A DNA stretch of 64,000 bases from Oliverpabstia intestinalis (GCF_009696065.1 NZ_VUMS01000004.1:107597-171596), one strand, 5' to 3'; shown: positions 18,580 through 29,057, numbered from the stretch's first letter. Made by a program: numbers and translations. Notes: generated from the sequence alone by a model not told the origin.

Positions 18580-21500
18580 CTAATTCATTTTCTCAACTCC
18601 CAGTGTTACTTCCTGGGAATTGATATTCCAGGATTTTACATAACCCTGAGCAGTATCGGTAAGTAGCTTCTCTGCCAATACCTCTGCCTGAATCTCTTCC
18701 GCATGTGCCTTCATAATGTCTTCAATTACTTTGTTGTCTTTCACATACACCTGGATCTTATCCATTACTTCAAAGCCAGCTTCTTTTCGCATGGTTTGGA
18801 TCTTGCTGATGATCTCTCTTACGAAACCTTCTTCGATCAGTTCCGGAGTCAGATTGGTATCCAGAACAACTGCGATATCGTTGTCAGACTCGGTTACATA
18901 ACCTTCCATCTGTGCAGTTTCGATCAGCAAATCCCCTTCTGATAATACAACTTCATTACCGTCGATGTCAAGTTTTAACTCGCCGTTTGCACGAAACTCA
19001 GCCATGGCTTTGTTTCCGTCAAGTTCGCTTAATGCTTTACGGATACCGTTTAAAAGTTTTCCGTATTTCGGTCCTACGGTCTTCAGCTGCGGTTTGAAGC
19101 TGTAAGAAATAAAGTTTTCGATGTTATCGGTGAATTTTACTTCTTTTACGTTCAGCTCGTCTGCGATGATCGCGGTAAAGTATTCGGACAATCCGTACGG
19201 AGCTTTTACATACATGGCTGCGATCGGCTGACGGTTCTTGATGTTTGCAGTATTTCTGCAGGCACGGCCCATAACAACCACATTCAGCAGGTGGTCCATA
19301 TTTGCTTCCAGATCTTTGTCGATCCATTCTTTGTTGGCAACCGGGAAGTCACACAGATGAATGCTTTCCGGAGCATCTTTATCGATGCTTCTTACCAGGT
19401 TCTGGTAGATATCTTCGGTCATGAACGGAATCATCGGAGCAGCAACTTTGGAGATGGTTACCAGAGAAGTGTACAGTGTCATATAGGCATTGATCTTATC
19501 CTGTTCCATTCCTTTCGCCCAGAAACGTTCACGGCTTCGTCTTACATACCAGTTACTCATATCATCTACGAATTCCTGCAGTGCTCTTGCAGCTTCCGGG
19601 ATCCGGTAGTTGTTCAGGTTGTCGTCTACGGTCTGGATCACGGTATTCAGTTTGGACAGCAGCCATTTGTCCATAACGGACAACTTATCATAATCCAGGG
19701 TGTATTTTGTTGCATCGAACTCATCGATATTTGCATAGAGTACAAAGAACGCATAGGTATTCCACAGAGTACTCATGAATTTTCTCTGACCTTCCTGTAC
19801 CGCTTTTCCATGGAAACGGTTCGGCAGCCACGGTGCACTGTTGATATAGAAGTACCAGCGGATCGCATCTGCCCCGTATGTCTGCAGTGCATCGAACGGA
19901 TCTACCGCATTTCCTTTGGACTTACTCATCTTCTGACCATTTTCATCCTGTACATGACCCAGTACGATAACGTTCTGGTACGGAGCCTTGTTGAATAACA
20001 GGGTGGATTCCGCCAGCAGAGAGTAGAACCATCCACGGGTCTGGTCTACTGCTTCTGAGATAAACTGTGCCGGGAACTGCTGTTCAAAAAGTTCTTTATT
20101 TTCAAATGGATAATGATGCTGCGCAAATGGCATTGCTCCTGAGTCGAACCAGCAGTCGATAACTTCCGGTACTCTGTGCATCGGTTTTCCGCACTCCGGG
20201 CATTTGATGGTGATGTCATCGATGTACGGACGATGGAGTTCTACGGTTTTTGCACGCTCGTCACCGCTCATCTCATACAGTTCTTCTCTGCTTCCCACAG
20301 AATGCTGGCATCCGCACTCACATTCCCAGATATTCAGAGGAGTTCCCCAGTAACGGTTTCTGGAAATACCCCAGTCCTGCACATTCTCCAGCCAGTCGCC
20401 GAAACGACCTTTACCGATGCTTTCCGGGATCCAGTTGATGGTATTGTTGTTACGGATCAGATCATCTTTTACCGCTGTCATCTTGATAAACCAGGATTCT
20501 CTTGCATAATAGATCAGTGGTGTATCACAACGCCAGCAGTGTGGATATTCATGCTCGAATTTCGGTGCTTCGAAGAGTTTTCCTTCTTTGTCCAGATCCA
20601 CCAGAACTTTCGGATCAGCATCTTTTACAAAGATATCTGCATACGGAGTTTCTTTGGTCAGATGACCTTTTCCATCTACAAACTGTACGAACGGCAGATT
20701 ATAGTTGCGTCCGATACGGCTGTCATCTTCACCGAAAGCCGGTGCGATATGAACGATACCGGTACCATCGCTCATGGTTACGTAAGTATCGCAGGTAACA
20801 AAATGTGCTTTCTTTTTCTGTTTTGCTGCTGCTTCGCCTGCGCATGCATACAGCGGTTCGTATTCTTTGTATTCCAGATCTTTTCCTGTATATTTCTCAA
20901 GAACTTCGTAAGCCGGTTTTTCTTCGTCTCCCAGTTTGCCAAGCACTTTGTCCAACAAGGCTTCTGCCATGTAATAGGTGTATCCGTCAGCTGCCTTTAC
21001 TTTACAGTAAGTCTCATCCGGGTTCACACACAGTGCCACGTTGGAAGGCAGTGTCCACGGAGTTGTGGTCCATGCCAGAAAATAAGCATCTTCGCCGATC
21101 ACTTTAAAGCGAACGATCGCGGAGCGTTCTTTTACGGTTTTGTATCCCTGAGATACTTCCTGTGCGGAAAGCGGTGTTCCACAGCGCGGACAGTAAGGTA
21201 CGATCTTGAATCCTTTATATAACAGACCTTTGTCCCAGATCTGTTTCAGTGCCCACCACTCAGACTCGATAAAATTATCATCATAAGTTACATATGGATG
21301 CTCCATATCAGCCCAGAAACCTACCGTAGAAGAAAAATCTTCCCACATGCCTTTGTATTTCCAGACACTTTCTTTACACTGCTGGATAAATGGTTCCATA
21401 CCATATTCTTCGATCTGTTCTTTTCCGTCCAGCCCCAGTTTCTTTTCTACTTCCAGCTCTACCGGAAGACCATGGGTATCCCAGCCGGCTTTTCTCGGTA

Positions 21501-21735
21501 CCATGTATCCTTTCATGGTACGGTAACGTGGGATCATATCCTTGATGACACGGGTCAGTACGTGACCGATATGCGGTTTTCCGTTTGCTGTCGGCGGTCC
21601 GTCATAAAATGTGTAGGTTTCTCCCTGTTTTCTCTGTTCCATACTTTTTTCAAAAATATGATTTTCCTTCCAGAACTGTTCTGTCTTTTTCTCTCTGTCC
21701 ACAAAGTTCAGATTGGTTGACACTTTCTGATACAT
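18580..21735 (-). CDS. ileS: Isoleucyl-tRNA synthetase
   Basis: A 1051-residue class I synthetase charging tRNA-Ile. HIGH signature at 55-58 (PHIGHVLTR), GWDTHGLPVE, the editing-domain WTTTPWTLPSN, and KMSKSKGNAVDP; a zinc-type Cys pattern occurs in the middle (CECGC, CPECG). Length and the extended C-terminal region fit the type 2 (eukaryote-like, mupirocin-tolerant) class common in Clostridia; that assignment is an inference. ATG 21735 follows AAAGGAGGATTCTGAG. Expression is controlled by the upstream T-box. Confidence 0.97.
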   Translation of the reverse strand: MYQKVSTNLNFVDREKKTEQFWKENHIFEKSMEQRKQGETYTFYDGPPTANGKPHIGHVLTRVIKDMIPRYRTMKGYMVPRKAGWDTHGLPVELEVEKKLGLDGKEQIEEYGMEPFIQQCKESVWKYKGMWEDFSSTVGFWADMEHPYVTYDDNFIESEWWALKQIWDKGLLYKGFKIVPYCPRCGTPLSAQEVSQGYKTVKERSAIVRFKVIGEDAYFLAWTTTPWTLPSNVALCVNPDETYCKVKAADGYTYYMAEALLDKVLGKLGDEEKPAYEVLEKYTGKDLEYKEYEPLYACAGEAAAKQKKKAHFVTCDTYVTMSDGTGIVHIAPAFGEDDSRIGRNYNLPFVQFVDGKGHLTKETPYADIFVKDADPKVLVDLDKEGKLFEAPKFEHEYPHCWRCDTPLIYYARESWFIKMTAVKDDLIRNNNTINWIPESIGKGRFGDWLENVQDWGISRNRYWGTPLNIWECECGCQHSVGSREELYEMSGDERAKTVELHRPYIDDITIKCPECGKPMHRVPEVIDCWFDSGAMPFAQHHYPFENKELFEQQFPAQFISEAVDQTRGWFYSLLAESTLLFNKAPYQNVIVLGHVQDENGQKMSKSKGNAVDPFDALQTYGADAIRWYFYINSAPWLPNRFHGKAVQEGQRKFMSTLWNTYAFFVLYANIDEFDATKYTLDYDKLSVMDKWLLSKLNTVIQTVDDNLNNYRIPEAARALQEFVDDMSNWYVRRSRERFWAKGMEQDKINAYMTLYTSLVTISKVAAPMIPFMTEDIYQNLVRSIDKDAPESIHLCDFPVANKEWIDKDLEANMDHLLNVVVMGRACRNTANIKNRQPIAAMYVKAPYGLSEYFTAIIADELNVKEVKFTDNIENFISYSFKPQLKTVGPKYGKLLNGIRKALSELDGNKAMAEFRANGELKLDIDGNEVVLSEGDLLIETAQMEGYVTESDNDIAVVLDTNLTPELIEEGFVREIISKIQTMRKEAGFEVMDKIQVYVKDNKVIEDIMKAHAEEIQAEVLAEKLLTDTAQGYVKSWNINSQEVTLGVEKMN

Positions 21736-21794
21736 CTCAGAATCCTCCTTTATTATTTTCAAAAGCGGTTTGTTATACTTCTTCCTGTAAATCC

Positions 21795-21828
21795 AAAAAG
21801 CCTTCGTCCCTGTAACAGGACGAAGGCT
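21795..21828 (-). terminator. T-box terminator hairpin before ileS
   Basis: 11-bp stem AGCCTTCGTCC / GGACGAAGGCT around CTGTTACAG, then TTTTT on the minus strand, 60 bp before the ileS start. Confidence 0.9.
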
Positions 21829-21829
21829 A

Positions 21830-22038
21830 CATTACCATCGTTATACCACCTCTTACAATGTACGGGCTCTTCACCGATACACCTTCCCTTTAACGGCGGA
21901 ACAACCGGCATCTCCTACTACCCGCAGGTTTCAGAGTGCAACTCAGGAGTGATGTTCATCTGACCGACCGGCACCGGGCTTCCACCTCCCCCGGCTCGCT
22001 GAGGCTTTCAGGCACAGACTACTGTCTCCGTCTTCGTT
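21830..22038 (-). promoter_or_regulatory. T-box leader (tRNA-Ile responsive) of ileS
   Basis: On the minus strand the leader contains a Stem I region (GACAGTAGTCTGTGCC...), a candidate specifier loop GAACATCAC with Ile codon ATC at 21953-21951, and the T-box-like sequence GTAAGAGGTGGTATAACG just before the terminator. Uncharged tRNA-Ile would pair with specifier and T-box and favour antitermination. The specifier choice is my reading of the loop. Confidence 0.88.
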
Positions 22039-22087
22039 TTTACTAACCCTCATTATATATACCTGGCAAAGTGGTTGTCAAGGAATT

Positions 22088-24307
22088 TTACTGTTTTTCA
22101 AGGGTAAATTTCGCTTTATTTGTTGTTGTACTGTCCGTACCGATAAAAATTTCGAAAATACCTGCTTCACTCTCAAAAATATTATTTTCACTCAGGAAAC
22201 AAAGCTGTGGTTCCGTAATGGTAAATTCCACTCTTGCCTCTTCTTCCGGCTGCAGGGTAACTTTCCGGAAATCTTTCAGTTCTTTAACTGGTCGTACCAC
22301 GCTTGCGGCAACGTCATGGAGATACAGCTGGATGGTTTCGGTTCCGGCACAGGTGCCTGTATTTTTTACGGTTACCGCTGCCCGGATGCTTTCTCCGTCT
22401 TTCATGCTGTCTTTGTCCAGAGAAACTTCCGAAACAGTAAAGGTCGTATAGCTCAGCCCGTAGCCGAACGGATACAGCGGTGCGTTCGGGATGTCCAGAT
22501 ATTTGGAACGGAAACGATCCTTGTCTTTGCCTTCCACATGGGGACGGCCGGTGGCATATTCGTTATAATGAACCGGAACCTGTCCCACACAGTACGGGAA
22601 ACTCATCGGCAGTTTTCCGGTCGGGTTGTATGCACCGTACAGAACATCTGCGATCGCTCCGGCTCCCTCTGTGCCGGGCATCCATACTTCCAGAATGGCT
22701 TTTACTTTCGCCTTGATGTCGCGGATATCTAACGGACGTCCGGAGAACAGAACCACGACGATGTTGTCATTGACTTCTGCTACCCGATCCAGTAATTTCT
22801 GCTGAATCTCCGGAATCTGAATATTCGCATTACTGGTTGCCTCTCCTGACTGCAGACGGTCTTCACCGATACAGAGGACTACTTTTTTGGCTCCGGCTGC
22901 TGCCTTTACTGCCTCTTCCAACATCTGTGCCTCTTCCTGCGGTGTACAGGAAGATTCCTGTGTTCCCTCGGTGAATCCTTCCAGAACCACATCCGCGCCA
23001 AGCATCGGGGAACCCTGTGCAAAGACTACATTTTCTGCCAGATTTTCCTGTTTCAGCACTTCCCTGATTGTTTTTACATCTTTCGCCTCTCCGATGATCG
23101 ACCAGGATCCCATCAGATTTCTGGTGTTTACATAAGGTCCGATATATGCTGTTTTTTCCGTTTTCTTTAGCGGCAGTATCTGTTCTTCATTTTTCAGCAG
23201 AACAAAGGATTTTCTTGCTGCTTCTCTTGCCAGTCTGCGGTGTTCTTCACATAGGATCACCTGTTTTTCCTTTTCTTCATCCGCATCTTTATACGGATGT
23301 TCGAACAGTCCCAGTTTATTTTTCAGCTCCAGTATCCGCATACAGCACTCGTCTATCAGTTCTTCCGAAATCGTTCCTTCCTTCACCAGACGGCACAGGT
23401 TATCGCTGTAGATTCCTGCCATCATATCGATATCCACACCGGCTTTTACCGCACGGATTGCAGCCTCTTCTTTATCTGCACAGTATCCGTGATAAATCAT
23501 CTCTTCGATCGCAGCCCAGTCAGAGATCAATACACCGTCAAATCCCAGTTCATCGCGGAGAATATTCCGCATCAGCTTTTTACTGCCCGTGGCCGGTACA
23601 CCGTTCAGCGTATTAAAGGATGTCATCACAAGCGCAGCTTTCGCATCGATCCCGGCCTTGTAGGACGGCAGATAGAACTCACGGAAGGTATGCTCGGATA
23701 ACTCTACCGTGTTATAATCTCTTCCGGCTGTCGGTGCACCGTATCCTGCAAAATGTTTCACGCAGGCACCGATCCGGTATTCCTCACGCAGATCCTCTCC
23801 CTGGAAACCGCGTACCATACTCTCACAGAACAGTCCATTCAGATACGGATCCTCCCCGGTGGACTCCATCACGCGTCCCCATCTGGCATCACGTACCAGG
23901 TCTGTCATCGGGGCAAAGGTTACATGCAGGCCGCTGACAGCAGCCTCTTTTGCTGCGACAGCAGCACATTTTTCTGAAATTTCCGGTTCAAAGGTTGCTC
24001 CCTGAGCCAGCGGGATTGGAAATACCGTCTTGTATCCGTTGATGATATCCAGCATAAATAACAGCGGAATATGATGTGGATGTTTTTCCATGTAGGCTTT
24101 CTGGATCTTTTTTACATTCTCCGCACCCATCGATCCGATAACAGATCCGGACAGTGCGATATTTTCCTCTGTAAATCCCATCTCTGCCATCGGTCCTGTG
24201 ATCACCGTATCGTCTGCAAAGAATCCGCCGACCACCTGGCTCATCTGATTGACTTTTTCTTCCAGGGACATATCATTTAATAAAGCGATTAACTGCTCTT
24301 TTGTCAT
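22088..24307 (-). CDS. Glycoside hydrolase family 3 beta-glucosidase (BglX-like)
   Basis: A 739-residue GH3 enzyme: N-terminal barrel with KHFAGYG and nucleophile Asp263 in GVLISDWAA, a C-terminal alpha/beta domain (LSGRPLDIRDI, VWMPGTEGAGAIADVL) and a fibronectin-III-like domain at the end. No signal peptide, so cytosolic. GH3 members cleave terminal beta-glucosides or beta-xylosides from oligosaccharides; the exact sugar is unknown. The start has an ATAAGGAGAAGAACG site. It is monocistronic, divergent from the carboxypeptidase gene. Confidence 0.9.
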   Translation of the reverse strand: MTKEQLIALLNDMSLEEKVNQMSQVVGGFFADDTVITGPMAEMGFTEENIALSGSVIGSMGAENVKKIQKAYMEKHPHHIPLLFMLDIINGYKTVFPIPLAQGATFEPEISEKCAAVAAKEAAVSGLHVTFAPMTDLVRDARWGRVMESTGEDPYLNGLFCESMVRGFQGEDLREEYRIGACVKHFAGYGAPTAGRDYNTVELSEHTFREFYLPSYKAGIDAKAALVMTSFNTLNGVPATGSKKLMRNILRDELGFDGVLISDWAAIEEMIYHGYCADKEEAAIRAVKAGVDIDMMAGIYSDNLCRLVKEGTISEELIDECCMRILELKNKLGLFEHPYKDADEEKEKQVILCEEHRRLAREAARKSFVLLKNEEQILPLKKTEKTAYIGPYVNTRNLMGSWSIIGEAKDVKTIREVLKQENLAENVVFAQGSPMLGADVVLEGFTEGTQESSCTPQEEAQMLEEAVKAAAGAKKVVLCIGEDRLQSGEATSNANIQIPEIQQKLLDRVAEVNDNIVVVLFSGRPLDIRDIKAKVKAILEVWMPGTEGAGAIADVLYGAYNPTGKLPMSFPYCVGQVPVHYNEYATGRPHVEGKDKDRFRSKYLDIPNAPLYPFGYGLSYTTFTVSEVSLDKDSMKDGESIRAAVTVKNTGTCAGTETIQLYLHDVAASVVRPVKELKDFRKVTLQPEEEARVEFTITEPQLCFLSENNIFESEAGIFEIFIGTDSTTTNKAKFTLEKQ

Positions 24308-24617
24308 CGTTCTTCTCCTTATTGCGTCTTTGTAGTATTGGTTTTATTCTCCATAAGTTTACATAATGTTATTTTTAAATATCTTACTGTTTCTGATCCA
24401 ACCATATATTTTATATCCACTATATAACACTCTGCCACTGTTTTGCAAGTCCGTTCAGATACATTTTCTGTTACTGTGTACTGTACCCATTTCTTACAAC
24501 CCGACGGATTCCAGGTTTTTTGTCGTATTTTGTCCATGGCTGTGGTATAATAGTTGAAATCAGGGTCTGCAGACCCTGTATTTTATAATGCAAAAATGGA
24601 AATCAAAGGAGTTTTTT

Positions 24618-26201
24618 ATGAACAATCGAAGATACCGTCATCGCCTTCTCGCGCTCTCGGCGTCTATTTTGCTGGGCCTGTCCGGTCTGTCTTCTTCTGC
24701 GGTTGATGCTGCAGAAGTTACTGTTGAGCAACCGGCGGCAGATACCACGGTTTCTCAGGACACGGGAAATCCATCCGCAGACACCAAAGAAGCGGCAGAA
24801 GGTCAGACCGAAGGCGAAACGACGGAACCGGAACGAATCGAACCGGATGCCTACTTTGAGCCAATCCAGTCCAACGACACCGCCAACTGGCCACAGGGGC
24901 CTGCCGTATGGGCAGAATCAGCCGTTGTCATGGATCTGGACAGCGGGACTTTCCTCTATTCCAAAAACATGGATGTCGCAAAGTATCCGGCCAGTATCAC
25001 TAAGATTCTCACCACACTGATCGCGATCGAACATTCCCGTCCGTCCGAAAAAGTCACTTTTTCGGAAAATGCTGTCTACGGCATCGAACAGGGAAGTTCC
25101 AATATCGGGATCCGGCTTGGGGAAAACCTGACTATGGAAGACTGTCTGTACGGCATGATGCTCGAATCTGCCAATGAAGTCTGTATCGCCGTGGCGGAAC
25201 ATATCAGCGGCAGTGTGGATGCATTCGTGGAACTGATGAACCAGAAAGCAGCTTCCCTGGGATGCACGAACACGCATTTTACCAACCCGAACGGGCTTCC
25301 GGACGAGAATCATTATACGACGGCACATGATATGGCACTGATCGCACAGGCGGCATACAACAATGCAACGTTCCGCAAGGTCTGCCAGACGACTACCTAC
25401 TGCATCGGAAAGACCAACAAGTGTGGGGAAGAGCGATGGCTGAGCAACCATCATAAGATGCTTCCGGACAGGGATTATACGTATGAGGGATGTACCGGCG
25501 GCAAGACCGGATTCACCCAGGCGGCCTTAAACACACTGGTCACTTACGCAGAGCGGAATGGCCGACAGCTTGTATGTGTATCGCTTCGAACCAACGGAAG
25601 ACAGATTTATACGGATACGGCTTCCCTTCTCGATTACGGATTCAATAATTTCCAGAATTATTCCATCTTCAACCGGAAAACCTGGGCAGATGCAAAGATG
25701 CTGTACCCATCGCTGTACTTCGGACAGCCCGAGACAGTTGCAAATCTCCGCCCGACCTGCACGGTAACGCTGCCGGCCGGCATGGATCTGTCCTCCGTAG
25801 AGACCACCTGCAACCCGGGAGACGGAACCCTCTGCCGCAGCTATACATACAACCAGTATCCGGTAGGCTACGAATCCATCCCGGACACTGCGATCCAGGC
25901 ACTGTTACACAGTGAACCCACAAACATCTGCAAAAAGTCCGGCAGCGCTGCTGCATCTGATCTCGGAAATTCTGCAAAAGAAACAGCTTCCGGTATTTTC
26001 CAGAAAGTACTCGCATTTGTCGCTCCTGTGGGCACGGTGATTACTTCTTTTGTCACCTCTGTCTTTACAGCTGTCCCCTGGTATTACTTTGCACTGGGCG
26101 GTGTGTTGTTTCTGATCATCATTATGGAGATTGTGCTTGCGATGAAGAAAAAGAAGAAACGTAAGAAGAAAAAAACAGCCAGAAAGAAAAACGTAAAATA
26201 A
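24618..26201 (+). CDS. D-alanyl-D-alanine carboxypeptidase (PBP5/DacF family)
   Basis: A 527-residue serine DD-peptidase that trims the terminal D-Ala of peptidoglycan stem peptides. Signal peptide (about 1-32), a Thr/Glu-rich linker (about 33-90), and catalytic motifs SITK (126-129), SAN (184-186) and KTG (296-298). The C-terminus has a membrane helix (VPWYYFALGGVLFLIIIMEI) and then an extremely lysine-rich cytoplasmic tail. This transmembrane anchor differs from the amphipathic helix of classical PBP5. ATG 24618 follows AAAGGAGTTTTTT; an ATG ten codons upstream lacks a site. Confidence 0.92.
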   Translation: MNNRRYRHRLLALSASILLGLSGLSSSAVDAAEVTVEQPAADTTVSQDTGNPSADTKEAAEGQTEGETTEPERIEPDAYFEPIQSNDTANWPQGPAVWAESAVVMDLDSGTFLYSKNMDVAKYPASITKILTTLIAIEHSRPSEKVTFSENAVYGIEQGSSNIGIRLGENLTMEDCLYGMMLESANEVCIAVAEHISGSVDAFVELMNQKAASLGCTNTHFTNPNGLPDENHYTTAHDMALIAQAAYNNATFRKVCQTTTYCIGKTNKCGEERWLSNHHKMLPDRDYTYEGCTGGKTGFTQAALNTLVTYAERNGRQLVCVSLRTNGRQIYTDTASLLDYGFNNFQNYSIFNRKTWADAKMLYPSLYFGQPETVANLRPTCTVTLPAGMDLSSVETTCNPGDGTLCRSYTYNQYPVGYESIPDTAIQALLHSEPTNICKKSGSAAASDLGNSAKETASGIFQKVLAFVAPVGTVITSFVTSVFTAVPWYYFALGGVLFLIIIMEIVLAMKKKKKRKKKKTARKKNVK

Positions 26202-26250
26202 AGAAACAGGCAGATATGAATTCATAAAATCATATCTGCCTGTTTCTTTG
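26202..26250 (+). terminator. Terminator hairpin after the carboxypeptidase gene
   Basis: A perfect 18-bp stem begins AGAAACAGGCAGATATGA right at the stop codon. It is followed by TTGC rather than a long T run, but the stem's own end supplies TTTCTTTG. Confidence 0.75.
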
Positions 26251-26295
26251 CATCGTATACCAATAATTATTTCTTATCCACTTTTCTTCTGCAAT

Positions 26296-26367
26296 CTATT
26301 TTTCTATCGTTACCTGATTTACGCCAAGGATCTTTGAAATCATTGCATTCGGTATGTTTTCCTTTAT
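26296..26367 (-). pseudogene. Possible HTH-protein remnant (24 codons)
   Basis: The minus strand reads IKENIPNAMISKILG then VNQVTIEK and a stop, with a stop codon just before it. The pattern resembles the recognition helix-turn-helix of a DNA-binding or transposase protein (AMISKILGVNQVTI). No start codon or remaining gene body accompanies it, so it is best read as a decayed gene end. Resemblance could be chance. Confidence 0.25.
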
Positions 26368-26416
26368 CTATCTATCATAGAACGACAAATCTCTTTTTTC
26401 GTATTTTACACTCCGA

Positions 26417-27595
26417 TTAAATCTCTTTCCCTTTCGTTCCGATCGCATGTACCACAAACGGAATAAACAGTGTGATCAGTGCTGCATAACCAAGGTAAGC
26501 ATATCCTTTCTTGACAACTGTCATCAGACCGAACTGTGCGATTGCGAAAGCCAGGAAGGTAAAGATTGCAGTGAAGACTGCATTTCTTGCCAGATGGCCT
26601 TTTGCTTTTTTCTCTTTGCTGTCCATGCGGCGTTCCATCGCGTTAACGCAACGGGTTACAATACCGGAGATCATGTTTACGGCTGTGGAGATAGCGCCGA
26701 GGATGATCAGGATCGAGATGATCGGGGTCAGGATACCGGAACCTACGCCATTTTGCACCAGAACCAGCATCGGAACGGATGCGGTGGCCAGCTCTGCCAC
26801 GTAGGCGATGGCCAGCAGACCGAAGATGGAAAGTTCCATGGCCAGGAAGTTGCAGATGAACATCCAGATGGCTGCTTTGTTGATCTGCTTTACATCGGTA
26901 ACATCTTCCATATGCTGGTACATAACAGATACCGATGCCAGCTGGAAGAAGAAATACAGGACTGCGGACCACAGTGCCGGGCCGAATGCACCGGTCTCAG
27001 ACGAGATCACCGGCATCTCTCCGGAAGTCATGCGCCCGATGGAGGCTGTGATATCACCCCACTGTGCGATGATATTCGGAACCAGTACCAGTACCAGACC
27101 GATGATGATCAGCACACTCAGAGTAGAAGCACATTTTCTTACTACATTGGTTCCATACAGAGCAATGAAGAAGATAAATGCTGCGATGATCAGTGTACAT
27201 ACCCAATATGGGATGCCAAACAGTGTCTGTAAGGTAGAACCTCCGGTTGCAAATGCTGCAGCGGATGCGGTACCGATCATGATCAGGTAACAGATCTCAT
27301 ACAGGTTGGACATCACGTGGCGAGTCTTACCATACATGCTGTCTGAAAAACTTCTGTAGTCGTATGTTTTGTGTTTGTATGCATAACGCATGCCATACCA
27401 GAAAAACAGTGCATATAAGCCCTGTGTGACCAGTGGCAGGATCAGACACCAGATACCGTAATTAATAAAGTACTGATAGATCTGTGCGCCGGATGCGAAT
27501 CCTCCGCCAAACTGTGTGGTAAATGCCACGAACGCAAGTCCCATCGCCAGAGGCATCTTACTTTTATCGACCAGTAATGATTTTTTCTCACTCAT
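26417..27595 (-). CDS. YkvI-family membrane transporter
   Basis: A 392-residue integral membrane protein with about ten helices, starting GLAFVAFTTQFGGGFASGAQIYQYF, a form typical of the YkvI family (APC-like fold, transport substrate undefined). ATG follows ATCGGGGGAAAG. It lies 43 bp downstream of the lactate dehydrogenase gene on the same strand. Lactate operons of this type often carry a permease at this place, so lactate or a related 2-hydroxyacid is a reasonable guess, not shown by sequence. Confidence 0.82.
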   Translation of the reverse strand: MSEKKSLLVDKSKMPLAMGLAFVAFTTQFGGGFASGAQIYQYFINYGIWCLILPLVTQGLYALFFWYGMRYAYKHKTYDYRSFSDSMYGKTRHVMSNLYEICYLIMIGTASAAAFATGGSTLQTLFGIPYWVCTLIIAAFIFFIALYGTNVVRKCASTLSVLIIIGLVLVLVPNIIAQWGDITASIGRMTSGEMPVISSETGAFGPALWSAVLYFFFQLASVSVMYQHMEDVTDVKQINKAAIWMFICNFLAMELSIFGLLAIAYVAELATASVPMLVLVQNGVGSGILTPIISILIILGAISTAVNMISGIVTRCVNAMERRMDSKEKKAKGHLARNAVFTAIFTFLAFAIAQFGLMTVVKKGYAYLGYAALITLFIPFVVHAIGTKGKEI

Positions 27596-27638
27596 ATTTT
27601 CTTTCCCCCGATTTCCTTTATTGTCGGAATATTTCTGA

Positions 27639-29057
27639 TTATTTATTAAACTCGATCACCTTACCCGGATTGAGGATCAGTTTATCATCAAACGCCAGCT
27701 TGATGGATTTGTACAGCTGGATCATCCGCGGTCCCACGAACTCTTCCAGGAATTCCAGACGGCCGTTTCCGATACCATGCTCTCCGGATAACTGTCCACC
27801 CAGTTCTTTGGACAGTGCGTACAGTTCTGTCAGACTGGCGTGGGTTGCTGCCTTCCACTCTTCATCACTCATCTCCGGTCCTCGAAGCATCTCGGTGTGG
27901 ATGTTTCCGTCTCCACAGTGACCACAGGGCTCTACACGGATGCCATGGGCACTTGCGATCTTTTTCGCTGCCTTTACATACTCTGCGATTCTTGCTCTCG
28001 GGACAACCACATCACACTCTTCCTGTGCCACTGAATCCGCTTTCATGCCTTCCAGGATACCGCCGCGCACACTCCATACCGCTCCGGCGCGTTCCGGTGT
28101 TCCGGCGATTGCACAGTCCAGAGCTCCGTTTGCCAGTGCTGCCTCTGCAGCGGCTTCCACAGCACTGTCAAGTTCCTGCTTACTCGAAGCATCGTACATT
28201 ACGATCAGAACTGCCTCACCCTCTTTCACCGGAAACATTTTGTTCAGGTTCCGCTCTACAATGTCTATCAATTCTCGCTCAAGGAATTCTATCGCAGTCG
28301 GTACAAATGGCAGTTCCAGTACCTTCGGAACCATATCCGCACACTCTTCAAGGCTCTTAAACGGCATAACCAGCGTACAGGTGCAGGTCGGTGCCGGAAG
28401 CAGTTTTAATGTCACTTCCGTCAGGATACAAAGGGTTCCCTCGGAACCGATGATCAGGTCTTTCACATCATATCCGGTCGTATTTTTCACAACATTGGAT
28501 GAAAAATTCATGATCGATCCGTCCGGCATAACTGCCTCGATACAGCGGACAAAATCTCTCGTCAGTCCGTAACGGACCGCTTTCATACCGCCGGCATTTG
28601 TAATGACATTACCGCCAATGGATGCAGTCTTTTCCCCCGGATCCGGCGGGTAGAACAGTCCGCCTGCTGCGGCTGCCGCCTGAATATCAATCAACAGTGC
28701 ACCCGGCTGGGCAGTGATCGTCTGATTCTTCCGGTCAATCGGGAAAATCTTGTTCATCCGCATGACAGATAACATGATACCGCCGTATTTGCAGGTAGCT
28801 CCTCCTGCCAGACCGGTTCCCGCTCCACGGCAGACCACCGGGATATTTTCTTTATACGCATATGCCATAATGGCTGATACTTCTTCTTTGTTCACAACTT
28901 CCACGTACAGATCCGGCTGATACACGCCGTACTCCGGCATCTCATCCCGATAATATTCGCTGGCGATCTCCGCTCCCACCCATACACGGTCAGGCGCGGT
29001 GACAGAACGGATATAGTCACAATCCTGGGAAGTCATTTTCTTATAAGGGTATGCCAT
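27639..29057 (-). CDS. FAD-dependent D-lactate dehydrogenase subunit (LctD/GlcD-like)
   Basis: A 472-residue FAD-linked oxidase of the GlcD/DLD family: FAD domain with PVVCRGAGTGLAGGATCKYGG, PPDPGEKTASIGGNVITNAGG and GSEGTLCILTEV, and C-terminal HCGDGNIHTEM and SGEHGIG. In Acetobacterium woodii LctD forms a complex with EtfB/EtfA (LctB/C) that oxidises lactate with NAD+ while spending reduced ferredoxin (electron confurcation). The gene starts three bases after etfA (GAAGGAGGA site) and belongs to the etfB-etfA-lctD operon. Confidence 0.9.
   Translation of the reverse strand: MAYPYKKMTSQDCDYIRSVTAPDRVWVGAEIASEYYRDEMPEYGVYQPDLYVEVVNKEEVSAIMAYAYKENIPVVCRGAGTGLAGGATCKYGGIMLSVMRMNKIFPIDRKNQTITAQPGALLIDIQAAAAAGGLFYPPDPGEKTASIGGNVITNAGGMKAVRYGLTRDFVRCIEAVMPDGSIMNFSSNVVKNTTGYDVKDLIIGSEGTLCILTEVTLKLLPAPTCTCTLVMPFKSLEECADMVPKVLELPFVPTAIEFLERELIDIVERNLNKMFPVKEGEAVLIVMYDASSKQELDSAVEAAAEAALANGALDCAIAGTPERAGAVWSVRGGILEGMKADSVAQEECDVVVPRARIAEYVKAAKKIASAHGIRVEPCGHCGDGNIHTEMLRGPEMSDEEWKAATHASLTELYALSKELGGQLSGEHGIGNGRLEFLEEFVGPRMIQLYKSIKLAFDDKLILNPGKVIEFNK

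Noticed and set aside
19291..21222. Long plus-strand frames opposite ileS
   Set aside because: Shadows of the ileS reading frame; no start signals and no family resemblance.
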